Below are positions 36,930 to 46,966 of a stretch of DNA of 64,000 bases, one piece after another. How positions within the stretch are numbered: the first letter of the stretch is position 1; each line of letters begins with the position of its first letter. Source of the stretch: Streptomyces marispadix (GTDB lineage Bacteria; Actinomycetota; Actinomycetes; Streptomycetales; Streptomycetaceae); assembly GCF_022524345.1 (NCBI RefSeq), contig NZ_JAKWJU010000002.1, positions 4,936,501 to 5,000,500 of the forward strand, read 5' to 3'. Made by a program: the position numbers and the translations under genes. The notes beneath the pieces were generated by a model. That model was not told where the DNA came from. It saw only the letters and a list, made by a program, of their open reading frames with translations, and did not search any database.

Positions 36930-38381
36930 GTGGGCGGTGAACCCCGAGACCATGCGCCCCCCGCCGAGCGGGGCGCCCGGCCGCCGCTGCCCGCCTCCGT
37001 ACGAATCGGATACGGGCTGGGATCGCTCTGCACGGGCACCTTCGCGACCGTGCCCGGCCTGCTGCTGCTCTACTACCTCACCGATGTGATGGCCGTCCCC
37101 GCGGCCGCGGCCGGTGTGGCGCTGTTCCTGCCCAAGGCATGGGACGTGCTGATCAATCCGCTGGTCGGCGCCGCGTCCGATCGCAGCCGCCTGGGTGCCG
37201 GGCCCCGCCGCCCTTTCCTGCTGGCGGGCGCGTGCACGCTGCCGCCGCTGTTCGCCCTGATCTTCGCGGGGCCCCCGCTGCGGGGCACTGCTGCCGCCCT
37301 GTACGCCGCCGTGTTCTTCCTGCTGGCGGCGACCGCGTACGCCGTCTTCCAGGTCCCTTACGTGACGATGCCCGCGGAGATGACCGCCGACCCAGAGGAA
37401 CGCGGCAGGGTGCTCGCCTGGCGCGTCGGCTTCCTCGGGGCGGCGATCCTGCTCTCCGGTGCCGTCGCCCCGGCCATCGCGCACTCGGGCGGCGACACCA
37501 CCGGCAGCTACCGGCTGATGGGCATCGCCGTGGCGGTCCTGCTCGCGTGCGGGATGTTCGCGGCCTGGTGGGGTACGAGGCGGGCGCCCTCGGTGGTCCG
37601 TACGACGGCCGAGCCCTCGCTACGGGCCCAGCTCACGGCGGCACGCGGCAACAGGCCCTTTCTGCATCTGGCCGGTATGTGGACGGCGCAGGCGCTGGCC
37701 GTGGGCGTGATGCTCGCCGGCGTGCAGTACTTCGCGACGTATGCGCTGGGCTCGCCGGGCGCAGTGACGCCGCTCTTCGCCTGCATGATCGGCCCGTTGG
37801 CGCTGGTGATGCCGCTGTGGAACCGGCTCGCGCGTGCGAGGGGCGTCAAGTACGCCCAGTACTGCGCGACTTGGCTGTTCCTCTCGGCGGCGGTGGTGCT
37901 CGTGCTGACGCCGCGCGGCGGCGAGTCGCCCGCCTACGTGGCGGTCGCGGCAGTCGGAGTCGCCTACGGGGGCTTGCAGTTGCTGCCGCTGCGGATGCTC
38001 GCCGACAACCTCGCGGCCGACGCCGTACGCACGGGGCGTCAGCGTGCGGCGACCTTCACCGGGCTGTGGACCGCCGCCGAGACGCTTGCGTTCGCACTGG
38101 GCGCGGGGGCCTTCGCTGCCGTGCTCGCCGTGAGCGGCTTCCGGTCCTCCGACGCCGAACACACCGTCGTACAGCCGGAGTCGGCGCTGACCGGGATCAC
38201 CCTGGGCATGAGCCTGCTGCCCGCCGCGCTGGCCGCCGTGAGCCTCTGGCTGCTGCGCGGGTACGACGAGGAGACGCCCGCTGGGGAGCGCTCCGGCGAA
38301 CAGGGCGCCGGCGAAGGGGAATTCGGGGTGCCGCGCCCCGGAATGTCATCCGAGGAGGACGAGACCAGCCGTGACCACTGA
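36930..38381 (+). CDS. Major facilitator transporter, GPH (MelB-like) type
   Basis: A 483-residue, 12-helix membrane transporter resembling glycoside-pentoside-hexuronide cation symporters. The N-terminal motif RIGYGLGSLCTGTF and DVLINPLVGAASDRSRLGAGPRRPF are the GPH hallmarks. It probably imports a small polar solute with a cation, but this group includes members with other substrates. GTG 36930 follows AAGGAGAGG. Its last 11 bases overlap the next gene, so the two are translationally coupled and probably act on the same or linked compounds. Confidence 0.85.
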   Translation: MGGEPRDHAPPAERGARPPLPASVRIGYGLGSLCTGTFATVPGLLLLYYLTDVMAVPAAAAGVALFLPKAWDVLINPLVGAASDRSRLGAGPRRPFLLAGACTLPPLFALIFAGPPLRGTAAALYAAVFFLLAATAYAVFQVPYVTMPAEMTADPEERGRVLAWRVGFLGAAILLSGAVAPAIAHSGGDTTGSYRLMGIAVAVLLACGMFAAWWGTRRAPSVVRTTAEPSLRAQLTAARGNRPFLHLAGMWTAQALAVGVMLAGVQYFATYALGSPGAVTPLFACMIGPLALVMPLWNRLARARGVKYAQYCATWLFLSAAVVLVLTPRGGESPAYVAVAAVGVAYGGLQLLPLRMLADNLAADAVRTGRQRAATFTGLWTAAETLAFALGAGAFAAVLAVSGFRSSDAEHTVVQPESALTGITLGMSLLPAALAAVSLWLLRGYDEETPAGERSGEQGAGEGEFGVPRPGMSSEEDETSRDH

Positions 38382-39999
38382 CCCTGCCGCCGGACCCGCC
38401 GGACCCGCCGGACCCGCCGGACCCGCCGGACCCGCCGGACCCGCCGGGGACTTCGGATATCCCGTGACCGCCGCCGCGCTGCCGCCCGGCCGCCCCGCCG
38501 ACGACGTACTGGCCGAACTGCGCGCCCTGCGCCTCTCGGACGCGCCGACGCGCGGCGGCCGTACCTTCGCCTACGTCTACGACTCAGGCCTCGACGGGCT
38601 CGATGAGCTGGCGTCCGCGGCCTATTCGGCCTACGCCACCGTCAACGGCCTCGACATGACGGTCTTTCCGAGCGTCGCGCGCCTGGAGAACGACATCGTG
38701 CGCAGCGCAGCCGCTCTGCTGGGCGCGCCCGGAGTTCAGGGCACCTTCACCAGCGGAGGCACCGAGAGCATCCTGCTCGCGGTGAAGACGGCCCGCGACC
38801 ACGCCCGTGCGGTGCGCGGGGTGCGTGAGCCGCGCATGGTGCTGCCGTCGACCGCGCACGCCGCGTTCCACAAGGCGGCCGCCTATCTGGGCGTCGAGCC
38901 GGTGGTCGTGCCCGTCGACCGGGAGACCTACCGGGCACCCGCCGCCGCCATGGCGGACGCCCTCGACGAGCACACGGCACTGGTGGTCGTCTCGGCGCCC
39001 TCCTATGCGCACGGCGTGATCGACCCCGTCGAGGAGGTCGCCGCCGCGGCGGCCGAGCGGGACGTGCTGTGCCATGTGGACGCCTGCATCGGCGGCTGGC
39101 TGCTGCCCTATCTGCGGCGGGCTGGGCGTGAGGTCCCGCCGTTCGAGATGACGTTGCCGGGCGTGACGTCGCTCTCCGTGGATCTGCACAAGTACGGATA
39201 CGCGGACAAGGGCGCCTCCGTGGTGCTCTACCGGGACGGGGAGCTGCGCCGCCACCAGTACTTCGCTCATGCGCGCTGGCCCGGCTATCCCGTCGTCAAC
39301 CCGACCGTTCAGGGCACCAAGTCGGCCGGGCTGCTGGCGCAGGCGTGGGCCGTGCTGCGGCACGTCGGCGACGACGGCTACACGGCGCTGGCCAGGCAGG
39401 TGTCCGTGGCATCGGACCGGCTGCTGGCGGGGCTTCGCGCGGTCGAGGGGCTGCGGATACTCGGGCGGCCGACGGGAGGGCTGGTGGCCTTCACCCTGGA
39501 CGGCGAACGCGGCGCCGGGGACGGCGACTTGAGCCTTGTGCTGCATCTCGCCGACGAGATGCGGCTGCGCGGCTGGTATCTCCAGCCTCAGCTCGGCTTC
39601 GACGGCATGCCGCCCAATCTCCATCTGACGCTGACCCCCGCGACCGTCGGCCAGGTCGACGCGCTCCTCGCCGACCTCGGTGCGGCGCTGACCGCCGCAC
39701 GCGCGCTCGCCCCCGTGGGCGTCGATCCCGAACTGGCGGCGCTCGCCGCGACTTTGGACCCCGACACGCTCGGACCGGACGAGGCCGCCTACGTACTGGC
39801 GTACGCGGGCCTCGACGGGAACGGAAACGGGAACGGGAACGGCGGCAGCGGCGAGGACGGCGACGGAAGCGGGGGAGGGGGCGGGGGCGCGGCGGTGAAG
39901 GAGAGGATGGCCCCCGTGCTCGCGATGCTGGACGCGCTTCCCGCGCCGCTGAAGGAACGGCTGCTGGCGGAGTTCGTCGGCTCGGTCTTCCGGATCTGA
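38371..39999 (+). CDS. PLP-dependent decarboxylase/lyase, sphingosine-1-phosphate lyase-like
   Basis: Group II PLP enzyme of 542 residues. The PLP lysine is in SVDLHKYGYADKGASVVLY, and HVDACIGGWLLPYLRR carries the aspartate that pairs with the pyridine ring. These segments match sphingosine-1-phosphate lyases more closely than glutamate or aromatic amino-acid decarboxylases. The N-terminus has six GPA repeats (9-nt units at 38392-38445), and residues about 485-510 are an Asn/Gly/Asp low-complexity linker leading to a helical end. It starts inside the transporter gene (11-base overlap). Actual substrate is unknown: a phospho-sphingoid base or another amine are both possible. Confidence 0.82.
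   Translation: MTTDPAAGPAGPAGPAGPAGPAGPAGDFGYPVTAAALPPGRPADDVLAELRALRLSDAPTRGGRTFAYVYDSGLDGLDELASAAYSAYATVNGLDMTVFPSVARLENDIVRSAAALLGAPGVQGTFTSGGTESILLAVKTARDHARAVRGVREPRMVLPSTAHAAFHKAAAYLGVEPVVVPVDRETYRAPAAAMADALDEHTALVVVSAPSYAHGVIDPVEEVAAAAAERDVLCHVDACIGGWLLPYLRRAGREVPPFEMTLPGVTSLSVDLHKYGYADKGASVVLYRDGELRRHQYFAHARWPGYPVVNPTVQGTKSAGLLAQAWAVLRHVGDDGYTALARQVSVASDRLLAGLRAVEGLRILGRPTGGLVAFTLDGERGAGDGDLSLVLHLADEMRLRGWYLQPQLGFDGMPPNLHLTLTPATVGQVDALLADLGAALTAARALAPVGVDPELAALAATLDPDTLGPDEAAYVLAYAGLDGNGNGNGNGGSGEDGDGSGGGGGGAAVKERMAPVLAMLDALPAPLKERLLAEFVGSVFRI
38392..38445. repeat. Six perfect 9-nt tandem repeats
   Basis: Six identical GGACCCGCC units code for the GPA repeats near the start of the S1P-lyase-like protein. 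The unit is a multiple of three, so slippage would change length without breaking the frame. Confidence 0.9.
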
Positions 40000-40431
40000 C
40001 GAGCACGTCTCGTACTTGGCTGCGTCCGTTTCCTCACGACGTCGTGTGATTCACAACATCGCGTGTTTCACGACGTCGAGTCCCTCAGACGCCGACTCCC
40101 CGACCGCGGTTCGCAAGCGGGGTCGCCCATACGTGCGCCGCACCGCCGTAGACCCGGTAAGGCCCGTAAGGCCCGTAAGGCCCGAGGCCCGTCAGTCCGG
40201 CAGGGCCCGAGTTCACGCGTGACCCCGAGGCCCGAACTCACGTGCCACCCCGATCCCTTGGTCCCCGTCTGCAACCGGCGCGGCGTACGCAGTCGTCCGC
40301 TCAGTTGACCGAACGGGGGCGCGTACACGAGGAGTCGGCCGCCCCGCGCACGCCATGAACGCGGACGGGCTGCGGCCGAAGCGCTTGAACACGGGGCCGT
40401 GTACGCGAGGACCGGAACACAGAGGGGAAGC
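40000..40431. other. Intergenic with palindromes and short repeats
   Basis: No gene is recognised in 432 bases. A 12-bp palindrome CACGACGTCGTG (40035-40046) recurs as the half-copy CACGACGTCG at 40069-40078, and three GTAAGGCCC units lie at 40157-40183. The palindromes are close to the end of the lyase-like gene and could be operator or terminator parts. Confidence 0.5.
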
Positions 40432-41646
40432 ATGAAGCCGTTGCATCTCAAGGGTGCCGCCGCGCTGGCCGTGGCCGCCCTCGCGGGAGTCGGTTACCAG
40501 ACCGCGATGGGCGGTGAGGCCACGCCGGAGCAGAAGCAGTCGGCGTCGGCGGCGCCGTCGATGGAGGTCTCGTACTACAGCAAGTCCCTGAGCGCCGAAC
40601 TCACGGATGTGACCGCCGTGTCGGCCGACGAGGGCTGGGCCATCGGCACGTCCCAGAAGGACGACGGCACGGGGGACCAGAAGCAGGTGCTCGTGCACCG
40701 TTCGGGCAAGACGTGGAAGCAGAGTCCGCTCCCCGAGGGAGCGGAGAAGGCCGTACTCGGGCAGATCGAGGGGTCCGCCCCGGACAACGTCTGGCTCTTC
40801 GCCTCGGCTTCCGGCGGCGACGGCAAGGCTCTCGCCTTCCGCTGGGACGGCGAGCAGTGGAAGACGGCGCCCGCACCGCCGTCCGTCAACGCCTGGACCA
40901 AGCGCACCGTGACCGTCCTCGGCGAGGACGACGCTTGGGCGCTCGACGACGAGCGCCAGTCGGTCCACCACTGGAACGGCAGCGAGTGGACCGAGTCGAA
41001 GCTCCCCGCCGGCGCCAACGCCGACGCGATCGACGCGAGCGGTCCCGACGACGTATGGGCGGTGGGCTTCCGCGACACCGGCGACGACGGCGGCGGCCCG
41101 ATGAGCCAGCCCTCGGCCGTGCACTGGGACGGCAAGGAGTGGAAGACCACGAAGACGCCGGAGTACCACTTCCCGGACCCCGCGCCGCCCGAGGAGAGCG
41201 CGAGCCTCGAATCCGTCGTAGCCGTCTCCGGGGACGAGGTGTGGGCGGTGGGCAGCCACACCTTCAACCACGGCGAGGGCGGCCCGGAGCCCGAGGAGGA
41301 GAACATCCTGCTGCGCTGGAAGGGAGGCAAGTGGCAGAAGGGCCCGGCGAAGGCCGCCGAGAAGGCGTCGATCGAGACGGCGTCGGACGGTGCGGGCGGC
41401 CTGGTGCTGGGCCGCTACTGGCACATGACCGCCGACGGCAAGCTCCATGAGATCGCCCGCCACAAGCCGGTTCCCGGCCGGTCGGGCAAGGTCGAGGAGA
41501 TCGACAAGAAGCAGCGCTTCTGGCCAGACGAGATGGTCGACGTGCCTGGTACGAAGCAGGTTTGGAGCGTGGGTGTGATCGAGCTGGGCGCTCAGGGCGA
41601 CGCCAACTTCCGCCGTGGCGCGGTGCTGAGCTACGACGCCGGATAG
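40432..41646 (+). CDS. Secreted beta-propeller-like protein
   Basis: A 404-residue protein with a signal peptide (MKPLHLKGAAALAVAALAGVG) that appears secreted without a lipobox. The body consists of repeated segments with the pattern xDVxAVSxDEGWAIG / DNVWLFA / DDAWAL / DDVWAVG / DEVWAVG and matching HWDGKEWK or RWDGEQWK strands, spaced about 45-60 residues. This fits a beta-propeller of five to seven blades. ATG 40432 follows AGGGGAAG. The function is unknown; such propellers commonly bind ligands or other proteins outside the cell. A hairpin terminator follows. Confidence 0.78.
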   Translation: MKPLHLKGAAALAVAALAGVGYQTAMGGEATPEQKQSASAAPSMEVSYYSKSLSAELTDVTAVSADEGWAIGTSQKDDGTGDQKQVLVHRSGKTWKQSPLPEGAEKAVLGQIEGSAPDNVWLFASASGGDGKALAFRWDGEQWKTAPAPPSVNAWTKRTVTVLGEDDAWALDDERQSVHHWNGSEWTESKLPAGANADAIDASGPDDVWAVGFRDTGDDGGGPMSQPSAVHWDGKEWKTTKTPEYHFPDPAPPEESASLESVVAVSGDEVWAVGSHTFNHGEGGPEPEEENILLRWKGGKWQKGPAKAAEKASIETASDGAGGLVLGRYWHMTADGKLHEIARHKPVPGRSGKVEEIDKKQRFWPDEMVDVPGTKQVWSVGVIELGAQGDANFRRGAVLSYDAG

Positions 41647-41676
41647 CTTCCGGAGCCCGGGAGAACGACCCAGGTG

Positions 41677-41720
41677 GAGGGCCGGATTGTCATTGGCATG
41701 AACACAACGGTCCGGCCCTC
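41677..41720 (+). terminator. 10-bp hairpin after the propeller gene
   Basis: A perfect 10-bp stem (GAGGGCCGGA with TCCGGCCCTC) encloses 24 bases, 31 bases after the stop. It separates the propeller gene from the penicillin-acylase homologue. Confidence 0.6.
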
Positions 41721-41791
41721 TACCCAGGGGTAGTAACGAGGGTTAACGTTCGTCGCACGCTGCCGCATCTCACCCCCCACAGGAGATTCCG

Positions 41792-44622
41792 GTGATCAAC
41801 TCCCGTGCTTCGTACGGAACATGGCGCACCTCGAAGAAGCTGCGCCGCTCGGTGGTCGCCGTCGTGGCGGCCGCCCTCCTCGCCCCGCTCGTGGGCACCT
41901 CACCGGCCCAGGCCGCCCCCGCCGACCCCTGCCAGGGCCAGTGCCGCGACATCCTCCCCGCAGGCGAGAACGGCCACGCGACTCTCGCGGCCATCCTGCT
42001 GCACAAGGCCATCGGCACCCGCCCGAAGCACTCCGCCGACCAACTCGACCCGTACGCCAAGCTGTTGCACGAATACTCCGGCCTCAGCGACGACAAGCTG
42101 GGCGAGTACTTCAACGACGCCTCCTTCGGAGTGCCCGAGGACGAGGTCGAGTCCGTCAAGTCGCCGCGTTCCGACGTCACCATCACCCGCGACAAGGCCA
42201 CCGGCACGCCGCACATCAAGGGCACGACCCGTGCGGGCACCGAGTTCGGCGCCGGATACGCCGCCGACCAGGACCGGTTGTGGCTGATCGACGTGCTGCG
42301 GCACGTCGGGCGCGGCGAGTTGTCGTCCTTCGCGGGCGGCGCCGAGGGCAACCGCGAGCTGGAACAGAGCCTTTGGGCCGTGGCCCCGTACACGGAGAAG
42401 GACCTGGAGCGTCAGGTCGAGCGGATACGGAAGTCGGGTGCGCGGGGTGCCCAGGCGTACGAGGACATCCAGAACTACGTCGGCGGTCTCAACGCCTATA
42501 TCGACGACACCGTGGGCGCCCTGAACTACCCCGGCGAGTACGTACTGACCGGCCACGGCTCGAAGATCGACGACTTCAAGGTCACGGACGTCGTCGCGAT
42601 CGCCTCCGTCATCGGCGCCATCTTCGGCAACGGAGGCGGCGGCGAGGTCGGCAACGCCCTTGCCAGGCTGGCGTTCCAGAAGCAGTACGGCAAGGCGGAG
42701 GGCGCGAAGGCGTACACGGCGTGGCGCGGCCAGAACGACGCGGGGGCCACAACCACCGTGCACGGCAAGGAGTTTCCGTACGCGCAGTCCCCGAAGGACC
42801 CGCGCGGAGTCGCCACTCCCGAGGGCGGATCGGTCGAAGCCTACGACCACTCGCAGAACGAAGAGGGCGGCGAGGGCGTCAAGGGAGCGGCCAAGGGCTC
42901 AGCCGAGGGGAAGACGAAGGGCGGCAGCAAGGGCGGGACCAACGGGGCGGGCGTGCTGCCCGGCGACCTCATCAGCGGCAAGAAGGGCATGTCCAACGCC
43001 CTGGTGGTCTCCGGCAAGCACACCGCGTCCGGCAACCCCGTGGCCGTCTTCGGACCGCAGACCGGCTACTACTCGCCCCAGATCATGATGGTGCAGGAGC
43101 TGGACGGCCCCGGACTGCGCTCACGCGGCGCCTCCTTCCCCGGACTCAGCTTCTACGTCGAACTCGGCCGCGGACTCGACTACTCCTGGAGCGCCACCTC
43201 GGCGGGCCAGGACATCACCGACACCTTCGCCGTCGAACTCTGCGAGCCGTCCGGCGCGAAGCCCACGACCGCGTCGCGGAGCTATCTGCTGCACGGCGAG
43301 TGCACCCCGTTCGACAGGCTCACCAGGCACAACGAGTGGAAGCCCACCCTCGCGGACGGCACCAAGGCCGGCTCGTACGACGTGGTGACGCTGCGCTCGG
43401 CCTACGGTCTGGTCAGCCACACCGGGAAGGTGGACGGCAAGCCGGTCGCCTTCACGGCGCTGCGCTCCACGTACCACCACGACGCCGACTCGGTGATCGG
43501 CTTCCAGAAGTTCAACGACCCGTCGGCCATCACGTCCGCGCGCAGCTTCCAGCGGGCGGCGAGGGACATCGGCTACACCTTCAACTGGTTCTACGCGGAC
43601 GCCGAGGACACCGCGTACTTCAACTCCGGCACCAATCCGGTGCGTTCGAAGAACACCGACCCCGACCAGCCGATCAGGGCAGGCAAGTCCTACGAGTGGA
43701 AGGACTGGGACCCGCAGGCCAACACCTCGGCGGTCACGCCTCCTTCGCAGCATCCGCAGTCCGTCGGCCAGGGCTACTTCGTCAACTGGAACAACAAGCA
43801 GGCGAAGGGCTACACCTCGGCGGGCTGGGGCGAAGGGCCCGTGCACCGGGGCGACCTGCTCGACTCCAGAGTCGCCTCCCTGGTGGGGAAGGGCTCCGTG
43901 ACCCGTACGAAGCTCGTGCAGGCCATGGAGGAGGCGGCGGGCGCCGACCTGCGCGCCGAGAAGGTGCTGCCCGAAGTCCTCGACGTCATCGGCTCGTCGG
44001 AGGTCACCGACCCCGAACTGGCCCGTACGGTCAAGGAGTTGCGCGCCTGGGTGGAGTCGGGCTCGCAGCGCCGCGAGGCCGCACAGGACGCCGGTACGTA
44101 TGAACACGCCGAAGCCATAAGGGTGCTGGACGCCTGGTGGCCGCTGCTGGTGAAGGGCGAGTTCGAACCGGGACTCGGCGAGGGGCTGTACAAGTCGCTC
44201 ACCTCGATCGCGCCGGTCAACGAGTCGCCGTCCGGCGGCCAGAACGGCGACGGCGACGGCGGCGGAGGAGTGGGCGCTACCAGCCGCACAAGGGCTCGGC
44301 GCTTCAGCACGGCTGGTGGTCGTTCGTGCAGAAGGATCTGCGAAGCGTGCAGGGCGAGGACGTCGCGTCGCCCCTCGACAGGCCCTACTGCGGCGGCGGT
44401 TCACTCGCCAAGTGCCGGAAGATGCTGCTGGCGACGCTCGCCGAGGCCGCCGCGACCCCGGCGGAGGAGATCTATCCCGGCGACAAGGAGTGCGACGCGG
44501 GCGACCAGGTGTGCGCCGACTCGATCGTGCACCGTGCGATGGGCGGCATCACGGTGCCCCGGATCGCCTGGCAGAACCGGCCCACCTATCAGCAGGTGGT
44601 GGAGTTCCCCTCCCGCCGCTGA
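41792..44622 (+). pseudogene. Penicillin acylase family protein, frameshifted near the C-terminus
   Basis: Secreted Ntn-hydrolase of the penicillin/acyl-homoserine-lactone acylase family. It has a signal peptide ending PAQA, an alpha-chain region with GAGYAADQDRLWLIDVLR, and the presumed autocatalytic cleavage site before Ser401 in KKGMSNALVVSGKHTASG. The frame from GTG 41792 (AGGAGA upstream) is good to about residue 826. There it shifts: the family-like C-terminus (YQPHKGSALQHGWW, then CGGGSLAKC, EYP-type Cys pairs, TYQQVVEFPSRR) continues in the -1 frame to 44622. The switch lies in GTGGGCGC at 44271-44276, where one missing G restores the protein (about 943 residues). Uncorrected, the frame runs on nonsensically to 45412. 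Substrate unknown. Confidence 0.85.
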
Positions 44623-44657
44623 GGAGGGCCGGCGAGCAGACGATCGGCGGGCGGACG

Positions 44658-44689
44658 CGCGGCGCCGGATCACGAGGTCCGGCGCCGCG
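44658..44689. terminator. 12-bp hairpin between acylase and amidase genes
   Basis: A perfect 12-bp stem (CGCGGCGCCGGA with TCCGGCGCCGCG) around an 8-base loop lies between the convergent acylase and amidase genes. It also supports 44622 rather than 45412 as the true acylase end. Confidence 0.7.
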
Positions 44690-44707
44690 TGCACCCGCGG
44701 CTGCGCC

Positions 44708-45358
44708 TTACGCCTTGCCGGAGCCCGCCCGCGCCTGACGCACGTATGCCATATAGCGCTTCCAGTCCCAGTGCGGCCCCGGGTCCGTGTGGTCCGCGCC
44801 GGGCACCTCGTTGTGCCCGACTATGTGCCCCCGGTCGACGGGGATGCCGTAGCGCTCGCATATCCGGGCCGTGAGGCGTGCGGACGAGCGGTACATCTCC
44901 TCCGTGAAGTTCCCGGGACGGTCCACGAACCCCTCGTGCTCGATGCCGATGCTGCGCTCGTTGTAGCCGCGGTTCCCCGCGTGGTAGGCGACGTCCAGCT
45001 CCCGCACCATCTGCACCGTCCGCCCGTCCTCGGCCCGTACCAGGTAGTGCGCCGCGGCCTCGTGCAGCGGGTCGCGGAAGACCTTCACGGCCGTACGGAA
45101 GTCGCTCTCGGTCACATGGATCACGACGCGGTCGATGACGTAGTCGGCGGGCCGGTCCGCGAAGCGGAGGTTCGCCTCCGAGGCGGCGATCCAGCGCACT
45201 CCCGGCTGGTCGACCTCCCCCTCCTTGCGCTGCTTGTCGACCCCCGGCACCCGCCACCACAGGCGCGACGCCGTGTCCCAGTTGAGGGCGGCGGCCGTGG
45301 CCAGCGCCACGCCGCTGCCGCCGCCGATGAGCAGAGCGCGCCGAGAGACCGGTTCCAT
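44708..45358 (-). CDS. N-acetylmuramoyl-L-alanine amidase (Amidase_2)
   Basis: A 216-residue secreted zinc amidase that should cut the lactyl-amide bond between MurNAc and the stem peptide. The N-terminus [15 protein letters not shown] is a twin-arginine-like signal. Zinc ligands of the amidase_2 fold are visible: His in VVIHVTES, His in [19 protein letters not shown], and the Glu/His pair in GIEHEGF. In S. coelicolor a comparable gene lies, from memory, between the desulfurase and mnmA. It runs divergently from mnmA, with 82 bases between the starts. Confidence 0.88.
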   Translation of the reverse strand: MEPVSRRALLIGGGSGVALATAAALNWDTASRLWWRVPGVDKQRKEGEVDQPGVRWIAASEANLRFADRPADYVIDRVVIHVTESDFRTAVKVFRDPLHEAAAHYLVRAEDGRTVQMVRELDVAYHAGNRGYNERSIGIEHEGFVDRPGNFTEEMYRSSARLTARICERYGIPVDRGHIVGHNEVPGADHTDPGPHWDWKRYMAYVRQARAGSGKA

Positions 45359-45425
45359 GACTGTGCAAACGCGTGCGGGCGCCGTCCCGGTTCCGCTCGC
45401 TTACGGGGATGAGGCCCGCTGCGTC

Positions 45426-45431
45426 TACTCT
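45426..45431 (+). promoter_or_regulatory. Possible -10 box of a leaderless mnmA promoter
   Basis: TACTCT lies 9 bases before the mnmA ATG, which lacks a ribosome-binding site. A weak TTACGG at 45401-45406 could be the -35, with a long 19-base spacer. Confidence 0.35.
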
Positions 45432-45440
45432 GGACGGGTT

Positions 45441-46631
45441 ATGACTGACGCTTCCAGCAGCCCACGCTCCGGCGCCGCCCCCAGGCTTCGCGTGCTCGCC
45501 GCCATGTCCGGCGGCGTGGACTCCGCGGTCGCCGCCGCCCGCGCCGCCGAGGCGGGCCACGACGTGACGGGGGTGCATCTGGCCCTCTCCGAGAACCCGA
45601 AGTCGTTCCGTACGGGCGCACGGGGCTGCTGCACGATCGAGGACTCCCGCGACGCGCGCCGCGCCGCCGACGTCATCGGCATCCCCTTCTACGTCTGGGA
45701 CCTGGCCGAGCGCTTCCGCGAGGACGTCGTCGAGGACTTCGTCGCCGAGTACGAGGCGGGCCGCACGCCCAACCCGTGCCTGCGCTGCAACGAGAAGATC
45801 AAGTTCGCCGCGCTGCTGGACAAGGCGCTCGCCCTGGGCTTCGACGCGGTGTGCACGGGCCACTACGCGACGATCGTCACCCGCGACGACGGCACCCGCG
45901 AACTCCACCGCGCCAGCGACGTGGCCAAGGACCAGAGCTATGTGCTCGGAGTGCTGGACGAACGCCAGCTCGCGCACGCCATGTTCCCCCTCGGCGACAC
46001 GCTCACCAGCAAGGACGAGATCCGCGAGGAGGCCGAGCGGCGCGGACTGGCGGTCGCGAAGAAGCCCGACAGCCACGACATCTGCTTCATCGCCGACGGC
46101 GACACCCAGGGCTTCCTCGCGGGCCGCCTCGGCACCTCCGAGGGCGACATCCTCGACGAGGACGGCCGGAAGCTCGGCACCCACGAGGGTGCCTACGGCT
46201 TCACCATCGGCCAGCGCAAGGGCTTGCGGATCGGCCACCCCGCGCCGGACGGCAAGCCGCGCTACGTACTGGACATCTCGCCGGCCGACAACACCGTCAC
46301 CGTAGGCCCGGCCGCCTCCCTCGACGTGGAGGGCCTGACGGCCGTCAGGCCGCGCTGGTGCGGTGCTCCGCCGGACGGCCCCGGCAGATACACCGCCCAA
46401 CTCCGCGCACACGGCGGCGAGACGGAGGTCACCGCCGAACCGTCCGCGGACGGCGACGAGTTGAGGGTCCGCTTCACCGAACCGGTGCGGGGCGTCGCCC
46501 CCGGCCAGGCGATCGTGCTCTACGACGGAGACCGCGTGATCGGCTCGGCGACGATCGCCACGACGGAACGGGCACGGGTGGGGGCGCACTCCGGGCCGGA
46601 CGCTCTGGGGAAGGGCGGCGAACCGGCCTGA
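45441..46631 (+). CDS. mnmA: tRNA 2-thiouridylase
   Basis: Adds sulfur to C2 of the wobble uridine of tRNA-Lys, -Glu and -Gln, with ATP and a persulfide donor. The 396-residue protein has the PP-loop MSGGVDS (residues about 22-28), the first catalytic cysteine in [16 protein letters not shown] and the second in [11 protein letters not shown], followed by the C-terminal beta-barrel. The longer frame starting at 45225 overlaps the divergent amidase gene, so ATG 45441 is chosen. The likely sulfur donor is the cysteine desulfurase at 35460. A 21-nt direct repeat starts at its stop codon. Confidence 0.95.
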   Translation: MTDASSSPRSGAAPRLRVLAAMSGGVDSAVAAARAAEAGHDVTGVHLALSENPKSFRTGARGCCTIEDSRDARRAADVIGIPFYVWDLAERFREDVVEDFVAEYEAGRTPNPCLRCNEKIKFAALLDKALALGFDAVCTGHYATIVTRDDGTRELHRASDVAKDQSYVLGVLDERQLAHAMFPLGDTLTSKDEIREEAERRGLAVAKKPDSHDICFIADGDTQGFLAGRLGTSEGDILDEDGRKLGTHEGAYGFTIGQRKGLRIGHPAPDGKPRYVLDISPADNTVTVGPAASLDVEGLTAVRPRWCGAPPDGPGRYTAQLRAHGGETEVTAEPSADGDELRVRFTEPVRGVAPGQAIVLYDGDRVIGSATIATTERARVGAHSGPDALGKGGEPA

Positions 46632-46966
46632 GCGGACGCGAGTTCACCACTGTGCGCAGAGCGGACGCGAGTTCACCACCGTGTGTCCCTACGGTCCCGC
46701 ACGGCACCATCGGCCCGCACCGCACCGCACCGCAGTTGTGCGGGACCCCGTCGCGCCCCGCCAAGCCCCGCGCCGTCGCGCCCCGCCAAGCCCCGCACTG
46801 CCAAGCTCCCTTCGGCGGCAGTCGCCCCGCTCCCGTCCGCTGCGACGCATGAGCCGTAAGCGGTGACCGTAGAGCCGTACGAATGGGCGGGCATCCCGGG
46901 CAGAACGCGCTTGCCCCGCAAGTGAGTTGAGCGGCTCACGGTGACGGCGCCGGACGCGCCCACGGG
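46630..46966. repeat. Gap after mnmA made of direct repeats
   Basis: A 21-nt sequence starting GAGCGGACGCGAGTTCACC is repeated at 46630 (inside the TGA stop) and 46659, a 29-nt period. A 23-nt sequence starting CGTCGCGCCCCGCCAAGCC occurs at 46749 and 46774, a 25-nt period, and CCGCA runs lie between. No gene is recognised in the gap. Confidence 0.75.

Noticed and set aside
44623..45412. C-terminal continuation of the acylase frame as a novel domain
   Set aside because: It is basic and Pro/Ala-rich nonsense, passes a hairpin terminator and lies antisense to the amidase gene; a -1 shift gives the family C-terminus instead.
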